DNA from: Chitinophaga pinensis
GTDB taxonomy: Bacteria > Bacteroidota > Bacteroidia > SXHM01
Direction of reading: 5' to 3'
Length of the DNA: 64,000 nucleotides
Assembly (NCBI GenBank): GCA_945889235.1
Contig: CAMDBK010000001.1
Location: 9,597 to 73,596 of the forward strand
Shown here: one piece after another, positions 16,908-25,675 of the stretch
How positions within the stretch are numbered: the first letter of the stretch is position 1
Layout: every line of letters begins with the position of its first letter
Notes under the pieces: generated by a model
Told to the model about the DNA's origin: nothing
What the model saw: only the letters and a program-made list of their open reading frames with translations
The model's database searches: none
Made by a program: the position numbers and the translations under genes

Positions 16908-17378
16908 TTATTTTGAGCACTCTTCCCGCTTTGCAGCTTCATACCCTTCATCAACTAATAAACCTCTGCTGTTGGAAGCGGCAACCGCAAGTTCATCACA
17001 GCGCTCATTCAACGGATTATCTGCATGGCCTTTTACCCATTTGAATTTTATGTGGTGTTTGGGATATATTAACAGGAAACGTTTCCACAGGTCAACATTC
17101 TTTTTGTCTTTAAAATTTTTTTTCACCCATCCAAATACCCAGCCCTTGTCCACCGAGTCAACTACATATTTAGAATCGGAATAAATGGTAACCGCACTGC
17201 CGGGAACTTTAATCATCTCCAACGCAACTATAACGCTGAGCAGTTCCATACGGTTATTGGTAGTCAGTCTGTAGCCCTGCGAAACTTCTTTGCGGTGATG
17301 GTCTTTCAAAAGCACAATGCCGTAACCGCCCGGTCCGGGGTTTCCAAGTGCAGAGCCATCGGTGTAGATTGTTATCAT
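16908..17378 (-). CDS. rnhA: Ribonuclease HI
   Basis: Cleaves RNA in RNA-DNA hybrids. The start at 17378 (MITIYTDGSALGNPGPGG) is the conserved one; the in-frame longer start at 17423 is encoded by a palindromic repeat. The 156-residue length is standard. Catalytic residues are visible: Asp7 in YTDGS, Glu in NNRMELLSVIVALE, Asp in IYSDSKYVVDSV, and the last Asp in GHADNPLNERCDELA. The protein is complete and shows a normal RNase HI C-terminus. It is followed by the GT39-like gene and preceded by plsC on the same strand. Confidence 0.96.
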   Translation of the reverse strand: MITIYTDGSALGNPGPGGYGIVLLKDHHRKEVSQGYRLTTNNRMELLSVIVALEMIKVPGSAVTIYSDSKYVVDSVDKGWVFGWVKKNFKDKKNVDLWKRFLLIYPKHHIKFKWVKGHADNPLNERCDELAVAASNSRGLLVDEGYEAAKREECSK

Positions 17379-17386
17379 TTTTAAGC

Positions 17387-17493
17387 CAAGTAGGCAAACA
17401 GGAATTAGCCACAAAGTAAACACCTATTTGCCTATTTGCCTAATTGGCTATTTGGCTGTCTTCCTGCTTGCCTAACTCCTGTTTGCCTACTTG
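17387..17493. repeat. Inverted repeat with CAAGTAGGCAAACAGG words, reaching into plsC
   Basis: The arms 17387-17408 and 17472-17493 are complementary over 22 bp with one mismatch. Between them lie tandem TTTGCCTA/TTGGCTA words (17425-17455). The right half is translated as the last 17 residues of PlsC, and the left half overlaps the discarded upstream start of rnhA. Confidence 0.88.
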
Positions 17494-18243
17494 CCTAAAA
17501 AAGACATCCTCCCTCAATATCACTTCTTCCTGCAATTTATAAACTCTTTCTTTCAGTGCGGGAATATCTTTTTCAGTCATGCCTGTGGTGTCAATCGGTT
17601 TAAGAAAACGCACGCTAACAGTTCCGGGTGTAACCAGCCAAGTATCCATAGGCATTAATGTGCGGCAGTGTAGTACAATCATAGGAAGCAAAGGTGTTTG
17701 TGTTTCTATTGCAATGCGGAAAGCTCCGTCATGAAATTCTTTCAGCGGCTTGCCTGTTCGGTTGCGTGTACCTTCAGGCATAATAAGAATGGAAGTGCCC
17801 TCGCGCAGGGTTTTTATCATAAGGTCTAAACTCTTTTTACGGCTTTCGGGACTACTGCGGTCAACAAACAGACAGGCAACTTTAAACAGATAACCTATCA
17901 AGGGAATTTTTCCGGTCTCCACTTTTGCCAGTGTTTTATAAGCCATTTTTATTGACGAGCCGCAGGCAAATAAATCCAGCGTTGATGAGTGTGTACCCGA
18001 AACAACATAGGCGCGATTGCTGTCAATATTCTCGTACCCGGTAAAATCCTGTTTCATAAAACTAAGCGCAAACCATATATCACTCCAGAAACGGTAATAC
18101 CGCATCAGCGGTTTTATATAATTTTTTCCACCGGCAATAATTATGAGCGGAGTAATAAATAAACTGACTGCAACAAACAGAAAAAAAATCAGATAACTCC
18201 AAACAGAGTAGATGGGTTGAATGATTTTGAAAAGTATTTTCAT
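17440..18243 (-). CDS. plsC: 1-acyl-sn-glycerol-3-phosphate acyltransferase
   Basis: Adds the second acyl chain to lysophosphatidate to make phosphatidic acid at the inner membrane. The start at ATG 18243 is preferred over a GTG at 18258 that lies in a repeat. The 267 residues have one or two N-terminal membrane segments (YLIFFLFVAVSLFITPLIII), the catalytic HxxxxD-type motif GTHSSTLDLFA near 86, the substrate block FVDRSS, and the EGTRN motif (MPEGTRNRTGKP) near 157. The last 17 residues (from about 251, QVGKQELGKQ...) are encoded by the CAAGTAGGCAAACAGG repeat and are not expected in the family. Confidence 0.93.
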   Translation of the reverse strand: MKILFKIIQPIYSVWSYLIFFLFVAVSLFITPLIIIAGGKNYIKPLMRYYRFWSDIWFALSFMKQDFTGYENIDSNRAYVVSGTHSSTLDLFACGSSIKMAYKTLAKVETGKIPLIGYLFKVACLFVDRSSPESRKKSLDLMIKTLREGTSILIMPEGTRNRTGKPLKEFHDGAFRIAIETQTPLLPMIVLHCRTLMPMDTWLVTPGTVSVRFLKPIDTTGMTEKDIPALKERVYKLQEEVILREDVFFRQVGKQELGKQEDSQIAN

Positions 18244-18253
18244 TTTTTTTCTC

Positions 18254-18337
18254 ACCACAGATTGACACAGATTCTCACAGATTGCAACAGCCGATTATAA
18301 ACTATTAATCTGTGTTCAATCTGTGTAAATCTGTGGT
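18254..18337. repeat. Inverted repeat of CACAGATT words
   Basis: The left arm 18254-18283 and right arm 18307-18337 are imperfect inverted repeats made of triplicated ACACAGATT-like words, with a 23-nt loop. It lies in the 100 bp between the RDD gene stop and the plsC start. Confidence 0.88.
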
Positions 18338-18343
18338 AAAATT

Positions 18344-19072
18344 TCATCGTGTTAAAACAATGTAATCATTCAGCAATGTTTTCAGAAAAGCAATTTTATC
18401 TTTTGGTATTTCGGTGATGTTTAACACCTCTCTCATTTTCTGCACCAGCATATCCAATGCTTCTTTGTGTGCGGTGTTATTATATTTTTTTGTGCGTTCA
18501 ATCACTGCTTTAATCAGCAGCATATCACTCTCGTTCAGGTTGCGCACCTGCGGAAACTGCGGCTCATAATTTTCGCGGGTATTGATGCGCAGCACATCTG
18601 CTATTTCAATATTTAATGAAGAGCGTACTTTAATTACGGTTGTATTTGCCAGCATATCACCCAGCCGTTGTCCGCGCACCGTTGAGTTCACCAATACAGC
18701 AGCAATAGTGCCTGACGAAAACCAGATATCAATCAGCCTGAACGCCCAGCGAATAAGGTAATCACTGATGACAGGTTGCTTGCCATTAAGCTTGGCTACT
18801 TTTATTCCAATTGCTTTTTTTCCGAGCGATTGTCCGTTCATCCATATTTCACTTGCAGGTGAATAAAAAAGATAAATGGGAAGCATCACTAAATAAAGAA
18901 AATAATTTATGGTTTCAAAGCCGCCAATCCATATCCAGAATAAATAAAGCAGAAGAATTGAAAAATTAAGAATCCAGAAATCAATGAAGAACGCAAAGAA
19001 CCTGTCGCGGAACGAAGCAAGTTCATACTCAATGGTTACATTTTGCGTTGTAGTTATTTCTATCGTTCTCAT
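18344..19072 (-). CDS. RDD family membrane protein
   Basis: A 242-residue protein. The RDD domain in about residues 15-145 has the Arg-Asp pattern RDRFFAFFIDFWILNF, two hydrophobic segments, the conserved MNGQSLGKKAIGIKVAKLNG, and then the RGQRLGDMLANTTVIKV block. The C-terminal 95 residues are soluble and hydrophilic (NLNESDMLLIKAVIERT). RDD proteins are membrane proteins of unclear role, in some cases linked to ion transport. It is divergent from the gene at 19125. Confidence 0.88.
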   Translation of the reverse strand: MRTIEITTTQNVTIEYELASFRDRFFAFFIDFWILNFSILLLYLFWIWIGGFETINYFLYLVMLPIYLFYSPASEIWMNGQSLGKKAIGIKVAKLNGKQPVISDYLIRWAFRLIDIWFSSGTIAAVLVNSTVRGQRLGDMLANTTVIKVRSSLNIEIADVLRINTRENYEPQFPQVRNLNESDMLLIKAVIERTKKYNNTAHKEALDMLVQKMREVLNITEIPKDKIAFLKTLLNDYIVLTR

Positions 19073-19094
19073 GCAAGGGATAAAAGTAAAAAAC

Positions 19095-19102
19095 TATTTT
19101 TG
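19095..19102 (+). promoter_or_regulatory. Predicted -7 box for the gene at 19125
   Basis: TATTTTTG fits TAnnTTTG, 22 nt before the ATG at 19125. It also shows that the longer in-frame starts upstream (18984) are not used. Confidence 0.5.
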
Positions 19103-19124
19103 TTGCCTCACAAAAAAACACGGA

Positions 19125-19874
19125 ATGAAATATTTTTTACTTCTTGCATCTTGTCTCTTATTTCTTGCTTCTGATTTATCAGCACAAGTAATCGGTGGTG
19201 AATTAGTTAAACTCGAAGAGCTTTTTACAAAAGGCAAATTTGAAGATTGCGCCTACAAAGCTGAAACTTTTACTGAAAACGAAAAATACCGTAAAAGCCC
19301 TGAGCCGTACCTCTACATCAGTATGTGTTATTACGAATTTCATTTTTCAACGGATACAAAAATAAAAGAGTATTATAAATCTGCGTTGAAGGATGCATTG
19401 AAGTATGCCGTAAAAATGCGCACCTACGACAAGGAAGCAAATTTCTATAAAGACAATAGTGAGTATTTAGATAAGCTCCGCCAGACTTGTCTTGAAGAAG
19501 CAAAGGCGCTGGTTGACAAAAAAGATTACAGCAAAGCATCATCGTATTACTACAAACAATTGGTAAAGCTTGACCCCGATGATGCCGAACTGCTTTTTGT
19601 AAAAGGCGTTTGCGATGCGCTGATGCGCAACAGCAGTGAAGCTTACAAAAGCATAAACGATGCAATGCCCCTGCTGAATAAAAAAGTAGAAGCCGGAAAT
19701 TACAGAGCACCTAAAATGATTGAGCCGGCTTTAGCTGATGCATTTGTAAATTATTCAACCTTACTGAAAGACCAAAGCTATGCCGACTCAGCAAAAGCAA
19801 TTATTATGTTCGGAAAAATTCTGCTGCCAATGGATAAAGCAGTTGATGAACAATATAAAAAGTTCGGGAACTAA
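19125..19874 (+). CDS. Secreted TPR-like protein, unknown
   Basis: A 249-residue exported protein with signal peptide MKYFLLLASCLLFLASDLSAQ. The mature part is almost wholly helical with tetratricopeptide-like hairpins: CYYEFHFSTD..IKEYYKSALKDALKYA, YSKASSYYYKQLVKLDPDDAELLFVKGVCDAL and AYADSAKAIIMFGKIL type patterns. It probably acts as a periplasmic protein-protein interaction scaffold. No enzyme motif is recognised. Its stop is followed 6 nt later by a palindromic element shared convergently with manC. Confidence 0.75.
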   Translation: MKYFLLLASCLLFLASDLSAQVIGGELVKLEELFTKGKFEDCAYKAETFTENEKYRKSPEPYLYISMCYYEFHFSTDTKIKEYYKSALKDALKYAVKMRTYDKEANFYKDNSEYLDKLRQTCLEEAKALVDKKDYSKASSYYYKQLVKLDPDDAELLFVKGVCDALMRNSSEAYKSINDAMPLLNKKVEAGNYRAPKMIEPALADAFVNYSTLLKDQSYADSAKAIIMFGKILLPMDKAVDEQYKKFGN

Positions 19875-19880
19875 ACGTTG

Positions 19881-19956
19881 CGTCACCCTGTCCCGATAGC
19901 TATCGGGATATTTCAGGGTCTCATTAGAAAGATGCTGAACCAAGTTCAGCATGACG
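19881..19956. repeat. CGTCA...TGACG composite palindrome, copy 1
   Basis: The element starts CGTCACCCTG and ends GTTCAGCATGACG. The left half normally folds as CCCTGAA/TTCAGGG; here the loop holds the palindrome TCCCGATAGCTATCGGGA (19891-19908). The right half folds as GATGCTGAAC/GTTCAGCATG. It lies between the convergent stops of the gene at 19874 and manC at 19965 and is probably a two-way terminator. Confidence 0.9.
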
Positions 19957-19964
19957 GTTTCTCA

Positions 19965-21053
19965 CTAAACGAATTTTTCTCCTTTCGAAATCTTCACATC
20001 ATTGACGATAACTTTTATTTGCTGCTCTTCCGTTTTGCGGCAAACCAACAGTATTCCGTCTGATTCTACTACGATGAAATCTTCCAGTCCCTGCAATACA
20101 ACCAGCTTGTCTTTGGGAACATTTACTATGCAGTTCTTAGTATCGTAAACCACTACATTTTTTCCGATGATGGAATTTCCATCTTTATTTTTACTGGCGT
20201 ACTCATAAAGCGAACCCCAGGTTCCAAGGTCGCTCCAGCCAATATCTGCTGACAGAACATAAACGTTTTTTGCTTTTTCCATTACCGCATAGTCAATGGA
20301 AATATTCTTGCAAACGGTATATGCTTTTTTAATAAATGCTTCTTCCTGTAGCGTTCCGTAAACCATTTTGCCTTCGCCAAAAACCTGGAATATATCACTG
20401 GCATTATCGCGGAAAGCGCTGAGAATACTTTTTGCCGACCAAATAAAAATTCCGGAGTTCCAGAGAAAATCGCCACTGGAAAGAAATTGTTTTGCCATGT
20501 CAAGGTCAGGCTTTTCAGTAAACGTTTTTACTTTTTGTACTTCACCGCTGCCGTTTAAAAATTCTTTTTCATTGAACTGAATGTAACCGTAACCGGTATC
20601 AGGGCGCGAAGGTTTTATTCCCAACGTAATTAGCACATCGTGTTTTGCAGTTTCTGAAAGTGCTTTATTAATTACGGTTGCAAATGCCTGTGCATTCAGA
20701 ATAAGATGGTCTGATGGCGCCACCACCATATTGGCATCCGGATTTTTTGCGCTAAGGCGGAACGCTGCATACGCAACGCAGGGCGCTGTGTTTTTTCTGC
20801 TGGGCTCACAAATAATTTGTTCGTTACTCAGAGCAGGCAGTTGTTCCTTTACTAATTCGCGGTAGCTTTCATTGGTTACCACATAAATATTTTCGGGAGG
20901 ACAAACCGGAAGAAAGCGTTCGTAGGTTTGTTGTATCAGTGTTTTCCCGGTGCCCAACACATCAATAAATTGTTTGGGATGCGGTGAGCGGCTCATGGGC
21001 CAGAACCTTGTTCCTACCCCGCCCGCCATAATTACAACATAATTATTTTTCAT
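19965..21053 (-). CDS. manC: Mannose-1-phosphate guanylyltransferase
   Basis: Makes GDP-mannose from mannose 1-phosphate and GTP for polysaccharide and glycoconjugate synthesis. The 362-residue length is that of the single-domain enzyme, without the fused isomerase cupin. The N-terminal nucleotide-binding signature GGVGTRFWPMSRSPHPKQF is at about residues 11-29. APSDHLI (near 100), FTEKPD and NSGIFIW (near 185) and DIGWSDLGTWGSLYEY (near 288) follow in the family order. It is separated from the downstream-oriented aminotransferase gene by composite palindrome copy 2. Confidence 0.95.
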   Translation of the reverse strand: MKNNYVVIMAGGVGTRFWPMSRSPHPKQFIDVLGTGKTLIQQTYERFLPVCPPENIYVVTNESYRELVKEQLPALSNEQIICEPSRKNTAPCVAYAAFRLSAKNPDANMVVAPSDHLILNAQAFATVINKALSETAKHDVLITLGIKPSRPDTGYGYIQFNEKEFLNGSGEVQKVKTFTEKPDLDMAKQFLSSGDFLWNSGIFIWSAKSILSAFRDNASDIFQVFGEGKMVYGTLQEEAFIKKAYTVCKNISIDYAVMEKAKNVYVLSADIGWSDLGTWGSLYEYASKNKDGNSIIGKNVVVYDTKNCIVNVPKDKLVVLQGLEDFIVVESDGILLVCRKTEEQQIKVIVNDVKISKGEKFV

Positions 21054-21058
21054 TCTCT

Positions 21059-21136
21059 CGTCACCCTGAACTTGTTTCAGGGTCTTATTAATAACATATC
21101 AGATTTTAGAGATGCTGAAACAAGTTCAGCATGACG
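21059..21136. repeat. CGTCA...TGACG composite palindrome, copy 2
   Basis: This 78-bp copy is the most regular one. CCCTGAACTTGTTTCAGGG (left hairpin) is followed by an AT spacer and then GCTGAAACAAGTTCAGC (right hairpin), framed by CGTCA and TGACG. It begins 5 nt before the manC start and ends 4 nt from the stop of the aminotransferase gene. Confidence 0.93.
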
Positions 21137-21140
21137 ATCT

Positions 21141-22436
21141 TTACCCTTTTTTCAATTTTGAAAGCGCACTGCGCAGTTGTGCAATTACTTTTTCTATGTC
21201 CTCCGTTTTTATTGTACCAATGGAAAGACGATACCAGGATGATTCAGTTGAAGTGCCGAAAGCATAGAATGGTACGATGGCTGTTTTGGCTTCTTCCAAT
21301 AAATAGTGCGTAATGTCGTGAGTTGTTTCCAAAACCTTTCCTGTGTCGGTTTTATAACCGTGCAATGAAAACTGAACAGTAAGATACATAGCACCCTGCG
21401 GAGCAATTGCATCTACCGCAAATCCATCATTTTTCAACGCCTGAAAACCATTGTAGAAACCGGCTAAGCGTTCCGAAACATTTTTATTTATCCAGGTTAA
21501 ATACTCATCCACTTCTGTTTCCCGTTCAAGAAAAACCGCTGTTGCAACCTGCTCTGCTTTTGGTGACCACGCACCAACGTGAGAAAGCAACGCACGCATT
21601 TTGTCAATTATTTTTTGCGGACCAAACGCCCATCCTACACGAACCCCTGTAGATGCAAACGCTTTTGAAATACCATCAATGTAAATGGTATAATTACGCA
21701 TTTCGGGGCGCAGACTAACAGGGTCGTAATGTTTGTTGCCGGTCATGGTAAGTGCCCAGTAAATCTGGTCGTACATGAGGTAAAGCGGTTTGCGGCCTTC
21801 TTCACGTTTTGCATTTTCTTCCAGAATTAAATCACAGATTTGTTCCAGCCCTTCTTTGCTGAACATGGTTCCGGTAGGGTTAAGCGGAGAACAAAGTGCA
21901 ACCACAGTAGCCTTGGATAAATACGGTTTTAAATCATTTGCCGATGGCATGAATTTATTTTCAGCCGTAGTTTCTATTTCTACTTTTCTGCAGGTAGAAA
22001 GGTGTGTGTAATGATTGTTATTCCAGCTTGGAACGGGATAAATTACAGTATCACCCGGATCTAAAAGCGCTGTGAAGGTTGCATAAATCAACGGACGCGC
22101 ACCGGCAGAAATAAGAATTTGATTTTCGTTGTAATCAAGATGTCCTTTGCGGCTGAGGTATCTTGAAACTGCTTTGCGCAATTCAGGAATACCATTTGCC
22201 TGCGGATAATTGGTGTGATTATTTTCGTAGGCTTTTATTATTTCGGCTTTCAGGCCATCGGGAATAGGAAATATAGTGGAGTTAAAATCTCCGATGGTGA
22301 GGTTGTAAATTTTTTCACCACTCTTGATTTTCTCATTAACCTCATTAGCGATTTTTATTATTTCGCTGGCAATAAGATTCTCAGCAACTTCGGATACGAT
22401 CAACTCGCGGGTGGTTGTGGCTGCCATAGTATTCAT
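21141..22436 (-). CDS. PLP-dependent aminotransferase, class I/II
   Basis: A 431-residue fold-type I enzyme. The PLP-binding Lys is in DGISKAFASTGVRVGW (about residue 250). NPTGTMFS and SYDQIY-like blocks (YLMYDQIYWALT near 215) and the Arg that holds the substrate carboxylate (SWYRLSIGT near 400) are present. It resembles aspartate/aromatic-type transaminases of Bacteroidota. The exact amino acid is not determined. The Met at residue 4 (22427) is an alternative start. A minus-strand promoter box TACCTTTG lies upstream. Confidence 0.87.
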   Translation of the reverse strand: MNTMAATTTRELIVSEVAENLIASEIIKIANEVNEKIKSGEKIYNLTIGDFNSTIFPIPDGLKAEIIKAYENNHTNYPQANGIPELRKAVSRYLSRKGHLDYNENQILISAGARPLIYATFTALLDPGDTVIYPVPSWNNNHYTHLSTCRKVEIETTAENKFMPSANDLKPYLSKATVVALCSPLNPTGTMFSKEGLEQICDLILEENAKREEGRKPLYLMYDQIYWALTMTGNKHYDPVSLRPEMRNYTIYIDGISKAFASTGVRVGWAFGPQKIIDKMRALLSHVGAWSPKAEQVATAVFLERETEVDEYLTWINKNVSERLAGFYNGFQALKNDGFAVDAIAPQGAMYLTVQFSLHGYKTDTGKVLETTHDITHYLLEEAKTAIVPFYAFGTSTESSWYRLSIGTIKTEDIEKVIAQLRSALSKLKKG

Positions 22437-22461
22437 CAGAATAGTTTGCTCTGTTTTGCGG

Positions 22462-22469
22462 CAAAGGTA
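22462..22469 (-). promoter_or_regulatory. Predicted -7 box of the aminotransferase gene
   Basis: TACCTTTG on the minus strand, 26 nt before the start at 22436, fits TAnnTTTG. Confidence 0.5.
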
Positions 22470-22523
22470 AAAAAAGGATGTTTGGATGGGAATAATTTTA
22501 AAGGGGCGGGTAAATACTAATTA

Positions 22524-22557
22524 TTGTGAATAAACTATTTACATATTTCTACATTTG
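22524..22557 (+). promoter_or_regulatory. Promoter of the prolyl oligopeptidase gene
   Basis: TTG (22524-22526) and TACATTTG (22550-22557) are spaced 23 nt apart. The ATG used is at 22574, and the farther in-frame start at 22526 lies within the promoter and is therefore discarded. Confidence 0.55.
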
Positions 22558-22573
22558 TCCAAATCCTTCAACC

Positions 22574-24727
22574 ATGTTTAACAAACTTCTTTTCTTTTCA
22601 GGCTTCGCCATGTTAGCTGCCTGTACCAATCATTCTGATATGAAAGCAAAATCACACGCATGGCCCGATGCCAAAGCTCCCGTAGCGGAGATAAAACCTT
22701 TTCAACGAACCATTCACGATGATACTGTTACCGATAATTATTACTGGATGATTGACTATTTTAAAAAGGGAGCCGACAGTACTAAAGTAGTGGATTACCT
22801 CAAAGCGGAGAATGAATATCTGGATACAATGATGATTGGCACCAAGAAATTCAGGGAAGATTTATACACTGAAATGAAAGCCCGGATTAAGGAAAAAGAT
22901 GAGAGCGTTCCCGTTTTCAATAATGGCTATTTCTATTACACCCGCACCGATGACGGGAAAGAGTATTACAAATACTGCCGCAAAAAAGGTCACCTGAACG
23001 CGAAGGAAGAAGTATTGCTGGATGTGGATGAAGCAGCAAAAGGAAAGGCTTACTATGACATTGGCGAATTTTCGATAAGTGAAGACAATAAGTTAATGGC
23101 TTACGGTGTGGATGAAGTTTCGCGCAGGGAATATGTTATTCATGTGAAGAATTTAGAAACAGGCGAGATTTATAAAGATGCTATTCCGCGCACCGAAGGT
23201 AGTGCTGTTTGGGCAAACGATAATAAAACGTTGTTTTATACTTCTAAAAATCCTGAAACTCTTTTGTCTGAAAAAATAAAACGGCATATGCTGGGAACAG
23301 ATGCCGGCAACGATGTTACTGTTTATGAGGAGATGGATAAAAGCAATTATATCGGGGTATGGAAATCGAAAAATAACAAGTATATCTTTATTGAATCGCA
23401 AGCTACCATGAGTTCGGAATACCGAATGATAGTTGCCGCTAACTCTACCGCTGCATTCAAGGTATTTCAGCCAAGGATGAAGAATGTTCTCTATTCGGTT
23501 ACTCCGCTTGCCGATAAGTTTCTTATTAAAACGAACTGGAAGGCAAAGAATTTCAGGCTGATGGAATGTGGGCTCACTAACACCGACAGCACCAGCTGGA
23601 AAGAAGTTATACCTAACCGCGCTGATGTTTTACTGGAAGGTATTGACGAGTTCAAGGATTTTATTGCGCTGAGCGAACGCAAAAACGGATTAACACAAAT
23701 AAGGATTCAAAATCTGAATGATGGAAAAGAAGATGCTCTTGATTTCGGTGAACCAGCCTATGCTGCTTTTCCCGGGCCTAATCCGGATTACACAAGCTCA
23801 ACGCTGCGTTATACGTATACTTCACTGACTACTCCAAGTTCAGTGATTGATTATAATATGGTAACCAAAGAGAAAAAAATAATGAAGCAGGCAAAAGTTG
23901 TAGGCGGTTATACTGCTACAGATTATGTTACCGAAAGAATATATGCTACTGCTAAAGACGGAACTAAAATTCCCATTTCGCTGGTTTATAAAAAAGGTTT
24001 TGAGAAAATCGGGAATGCTCCTTTGCTGCTTTATGGATACGGTTCGTACGGGAACAGCATTGACGCCTATTTCGGAAGTAGTCGTCTGAGTTTGCTGAAC
24101 AGGGGTTTTGTTTTTGCAATTGCGCATATACGTGGCGGACAGGAGATGGGAAGGCAATGGTATGAGGATGGTAAACTGATGAAGAAGATGAACACGTTTA
24201 CTGACTTTATTGACTGCGCAGAGTTTTTAGTGAAAGAAAAATACACAAGCAAAGAACATCTGTATGCCGAAGGCGGAAGTGCCGGTGGTTTGCTCATGGG
24301 TGCTGTTGTTAATCTTGCTCCTGATTTGTGGCATGGGGTGGTTGCCTCTGTTCCTTTTGTTGATGTTGTGAACACGATGTTAGATGAAAGTATTCCGCTT
24401 ACCACAAACGAATTTGATGAGTGGGGAAATCCGAAAAATAAAGATGCTTACTTCTACATGAAAAGTTATGCGCCTTACGAAAATGTGGAAAAGAAAAACT
24501 ATCCTAATATGTTGGTGACAACCGGACTTCACGATAGTCAGGTGCAATATTTTGAACCTGCAAAATGGGTAGCAAAACTAAGGGCAACCAAAACAGATAA
24601 CAACAAATTATTCCTGCATACCAACATGGCATTCGGGCATGGAGGCGCCTCAGGCAGATTTGATTATCTGAAAGACGTTGCGCTGAAATACGCCTTTATT
24701 TTATCGCTGGAAGGGGTAGAGAAATAA
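22574..24727 (+). CDS. Prolyl oligopeptidase family (S9A) lipoprotein
   Basis: Cuts peptides after proline, probably in the periplasm or at the surface. The 717 residues start MFNKLLFFSGFAMLAAC, a lipobox signal. An N-terminal seven-bladed propeller (about 70-440) is followed by an alpha/beta-hydrolase domain. The catalytic Ser is in GGSAGGLLMG (about 576), the Asp in GLHDSQVQYFEPAKWVAKLR (about 660) and the His in AFGHGGASGRFDY (about 695). MNLAFGHGGxSGR-type ends are typical for prolyl endopeptidase/protease II. It is divergent from the aminotransferase gene. Confidence 0.93.
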   Translation: MFNKLLFFSGFAMLAACTNHSDMKAKSHAWPDAKAPVAEIKPFQRTIHDDTVTDNYYWMIDYFKKGADSTKVVDYLKAENEYLDTMMIGTKKFREDLYTEMKARIKEKDESVPVFNNGYFYYTRTDDGKEYYKYCRKKGHLNAKEEVLLDVDEAAKGKAYYDIGEFSISEDNKLMAYGVDEVSRREYVIHVKNLETGEIYKDAIPRTEGSAVWANDNKTLFYTSKNPETLLSEKIKRHMLGTDAGNDVTVYEEMDKSNYIGVWKSKNNKYIFIESQATMSSEYRMIVAANSTAAFKVFQPRMKNVLYSVTPLADKFLIKTNWKAKNFRLMECGLTNTDSTSWKEVIPNRADVLLEGIDEFKDFIALSERKNGLTQIRIQNLNDGKEDALDFGEPAYAAFPGPNPDYTSSTLRYTYTSLTTPSSVIDYNMVTKEKKIMKQAKVVGGYTATDYVTERIYATAKDGTKIPISLVYKKGFEKIGNAPLLLYGYGSYGNSIDAYFGSSRLSLLNRGFVFAIAHIRGGQEMGRQWYEDGKLMKKMNTFTDFIDCAEFLVKEKYTSKEHLYAEGGSAGGLLMGAVVNLAPDLWHGVVASVPFVDVVNTMLDESIPLTTNEFDEWGNPKNKDAYFYMKSYAPYENVEKKNYPNMLVTTGLHDSQVQYFEPAKWVAKLRATKTDNNKLFLHTNMAFGHGGASGRFDYLKDVALKYAFILSLEGVEK

Positions 24728-24728
24728 T

Positions 24729-25625
24729 CTATTTATCTGTTGCGTTGGCCGGATTCAGTAAATCGTAAAACTGATTCAACTTTGGCAGAATAATAATGCG
24801 TGTTCTGCGATTGGTGGCTCTGCCTTCTTCGGTATCGTTGGAAGCAAGTGCATTGAATTCACCGCGACCAGCTGCAATCAAACGGTTGGGATCAATTTTA
24901 TAATCTGTTTGTAATACTCGTACTACGGCTGTTGCACGTTTTACGCTTAAATCCCAGTTGTCGGAAACGCAGTTAGTACTGATAGGTTTGTTGTCGGTAT
25001 AGCCTTCAATCATTACTTCTAAATCGGGTTTTGTTTCAATGATGGCTGCAATTTTTCCTAACACTTCTTTTGCTTTTGATGTAAGGTTAGAACTTCCGCT
25101 CTGGTAAAGCATTTTATCCGAAAGGTTAATGAATACAACCGTTTTATCCACTTTTATTTCCACATCATTATCATCTAATCCTTCTTTTAAAACACCTTTC
25201 AGATTAATTGCCAAAGCAAGATTTATTGAATCAGCTTTGGTTTTTGCTTCCTGCAAAAAGTGAATGTATTTGTCCTTTGATTCCAACTGCGCCAGTGTTT
25301 GGCTGATATTGTTATTCGCAGCTTGTGTAAGCACTGTTAAATCTCCAACCTGTGTCACAGTTTTATCGCGCTGCGATTTGCAATCGGCAAGTTGTTCTTT
25401 CAGGTCAGTTATCTGTTCCTGTTTATGACTGAGTGCACTACGGGCTTCAATTAAATCGGTTGAATAACGGTTGCGATCATCTTCACACTTCATTAATAAT
25501 TCGTTCGCTTTTTTCAGTTCGCTTTCTTTTTTGGTTTGCAGTTCAAGATATTTTTTTTTGCTTACACAAGAGCTTACAGCTACAGCAAAAACGAAAAGGA
25601 CTAAAAGGCGCAGGGTTGATTTCAT
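24729..25625 (-). CDS. OmpA family lipoprotein
   Basis: A 298-residue protein: lipobox VAVSSC at residue 20, then a coiled coil with heptad repeats from about 30 to 125 (KKESELKKANELLMKCEDDRN; AQTNLEAK type). The peptidoglycan-binding OmpA/MotB domain covers 165-285 with LTSKAKEVLGKIAAII, MIEGYTDNKP, LSVKRATAVVRVLQ and NRRTRIII. It likely anchors the outer membrane to the cell wall. It ends 2 bp from the convergent S9 gene stop. No operon partner is evident. Confidence 0.9.
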   Translation of the reverse strand: MKSTLRLLVLFVFAVAVSSCVSKKKYLELQTKKESELKKANELLMKCEDDRNRYSTDLIEARSALSHKQEQITDLKEQLADCKSQRDKTVTQVGDLTVLTQAANNNISQTLAQLESKDKYIHFLQEAKTKADSINLALAINLKGVLKEGLDDNDVEIKVDKTVVFINLSDKMLYQSGSSNLTSKAKEVLGKIAAIIETKPDLEVMIEGYTDNKPISTNCVSDNWDLSVKRATAVVRVLQTDYKIDPNRLIAAGRGEFNALASNDTEEGRATNRRTRIIILPKLNQFYDLLNPANATDK

Positions 25626-25641
25626 GTTTTAATATTTTGCA

Positions 25642-25649
25642 CGAAAGTA
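25642..25649 (-). promoter_or_regulatory. Possible -7 box of the OmpA lipoprotein gene
   Basis: TACTTTCG on the minus strand, a near match to TAnnTTTG, 17 nt before the start at 25625. Confidence 0.35.
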
Positions 25650-25675
25650 AAAATTAAATAAATAGTGCTGATGGA

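Noticed and set aside
17379..17423. Upstream start for rnhA
   Set aside because: The extra 15 residues are coded by a palindromic repeat; the conserved RNase HI start is at 17378.
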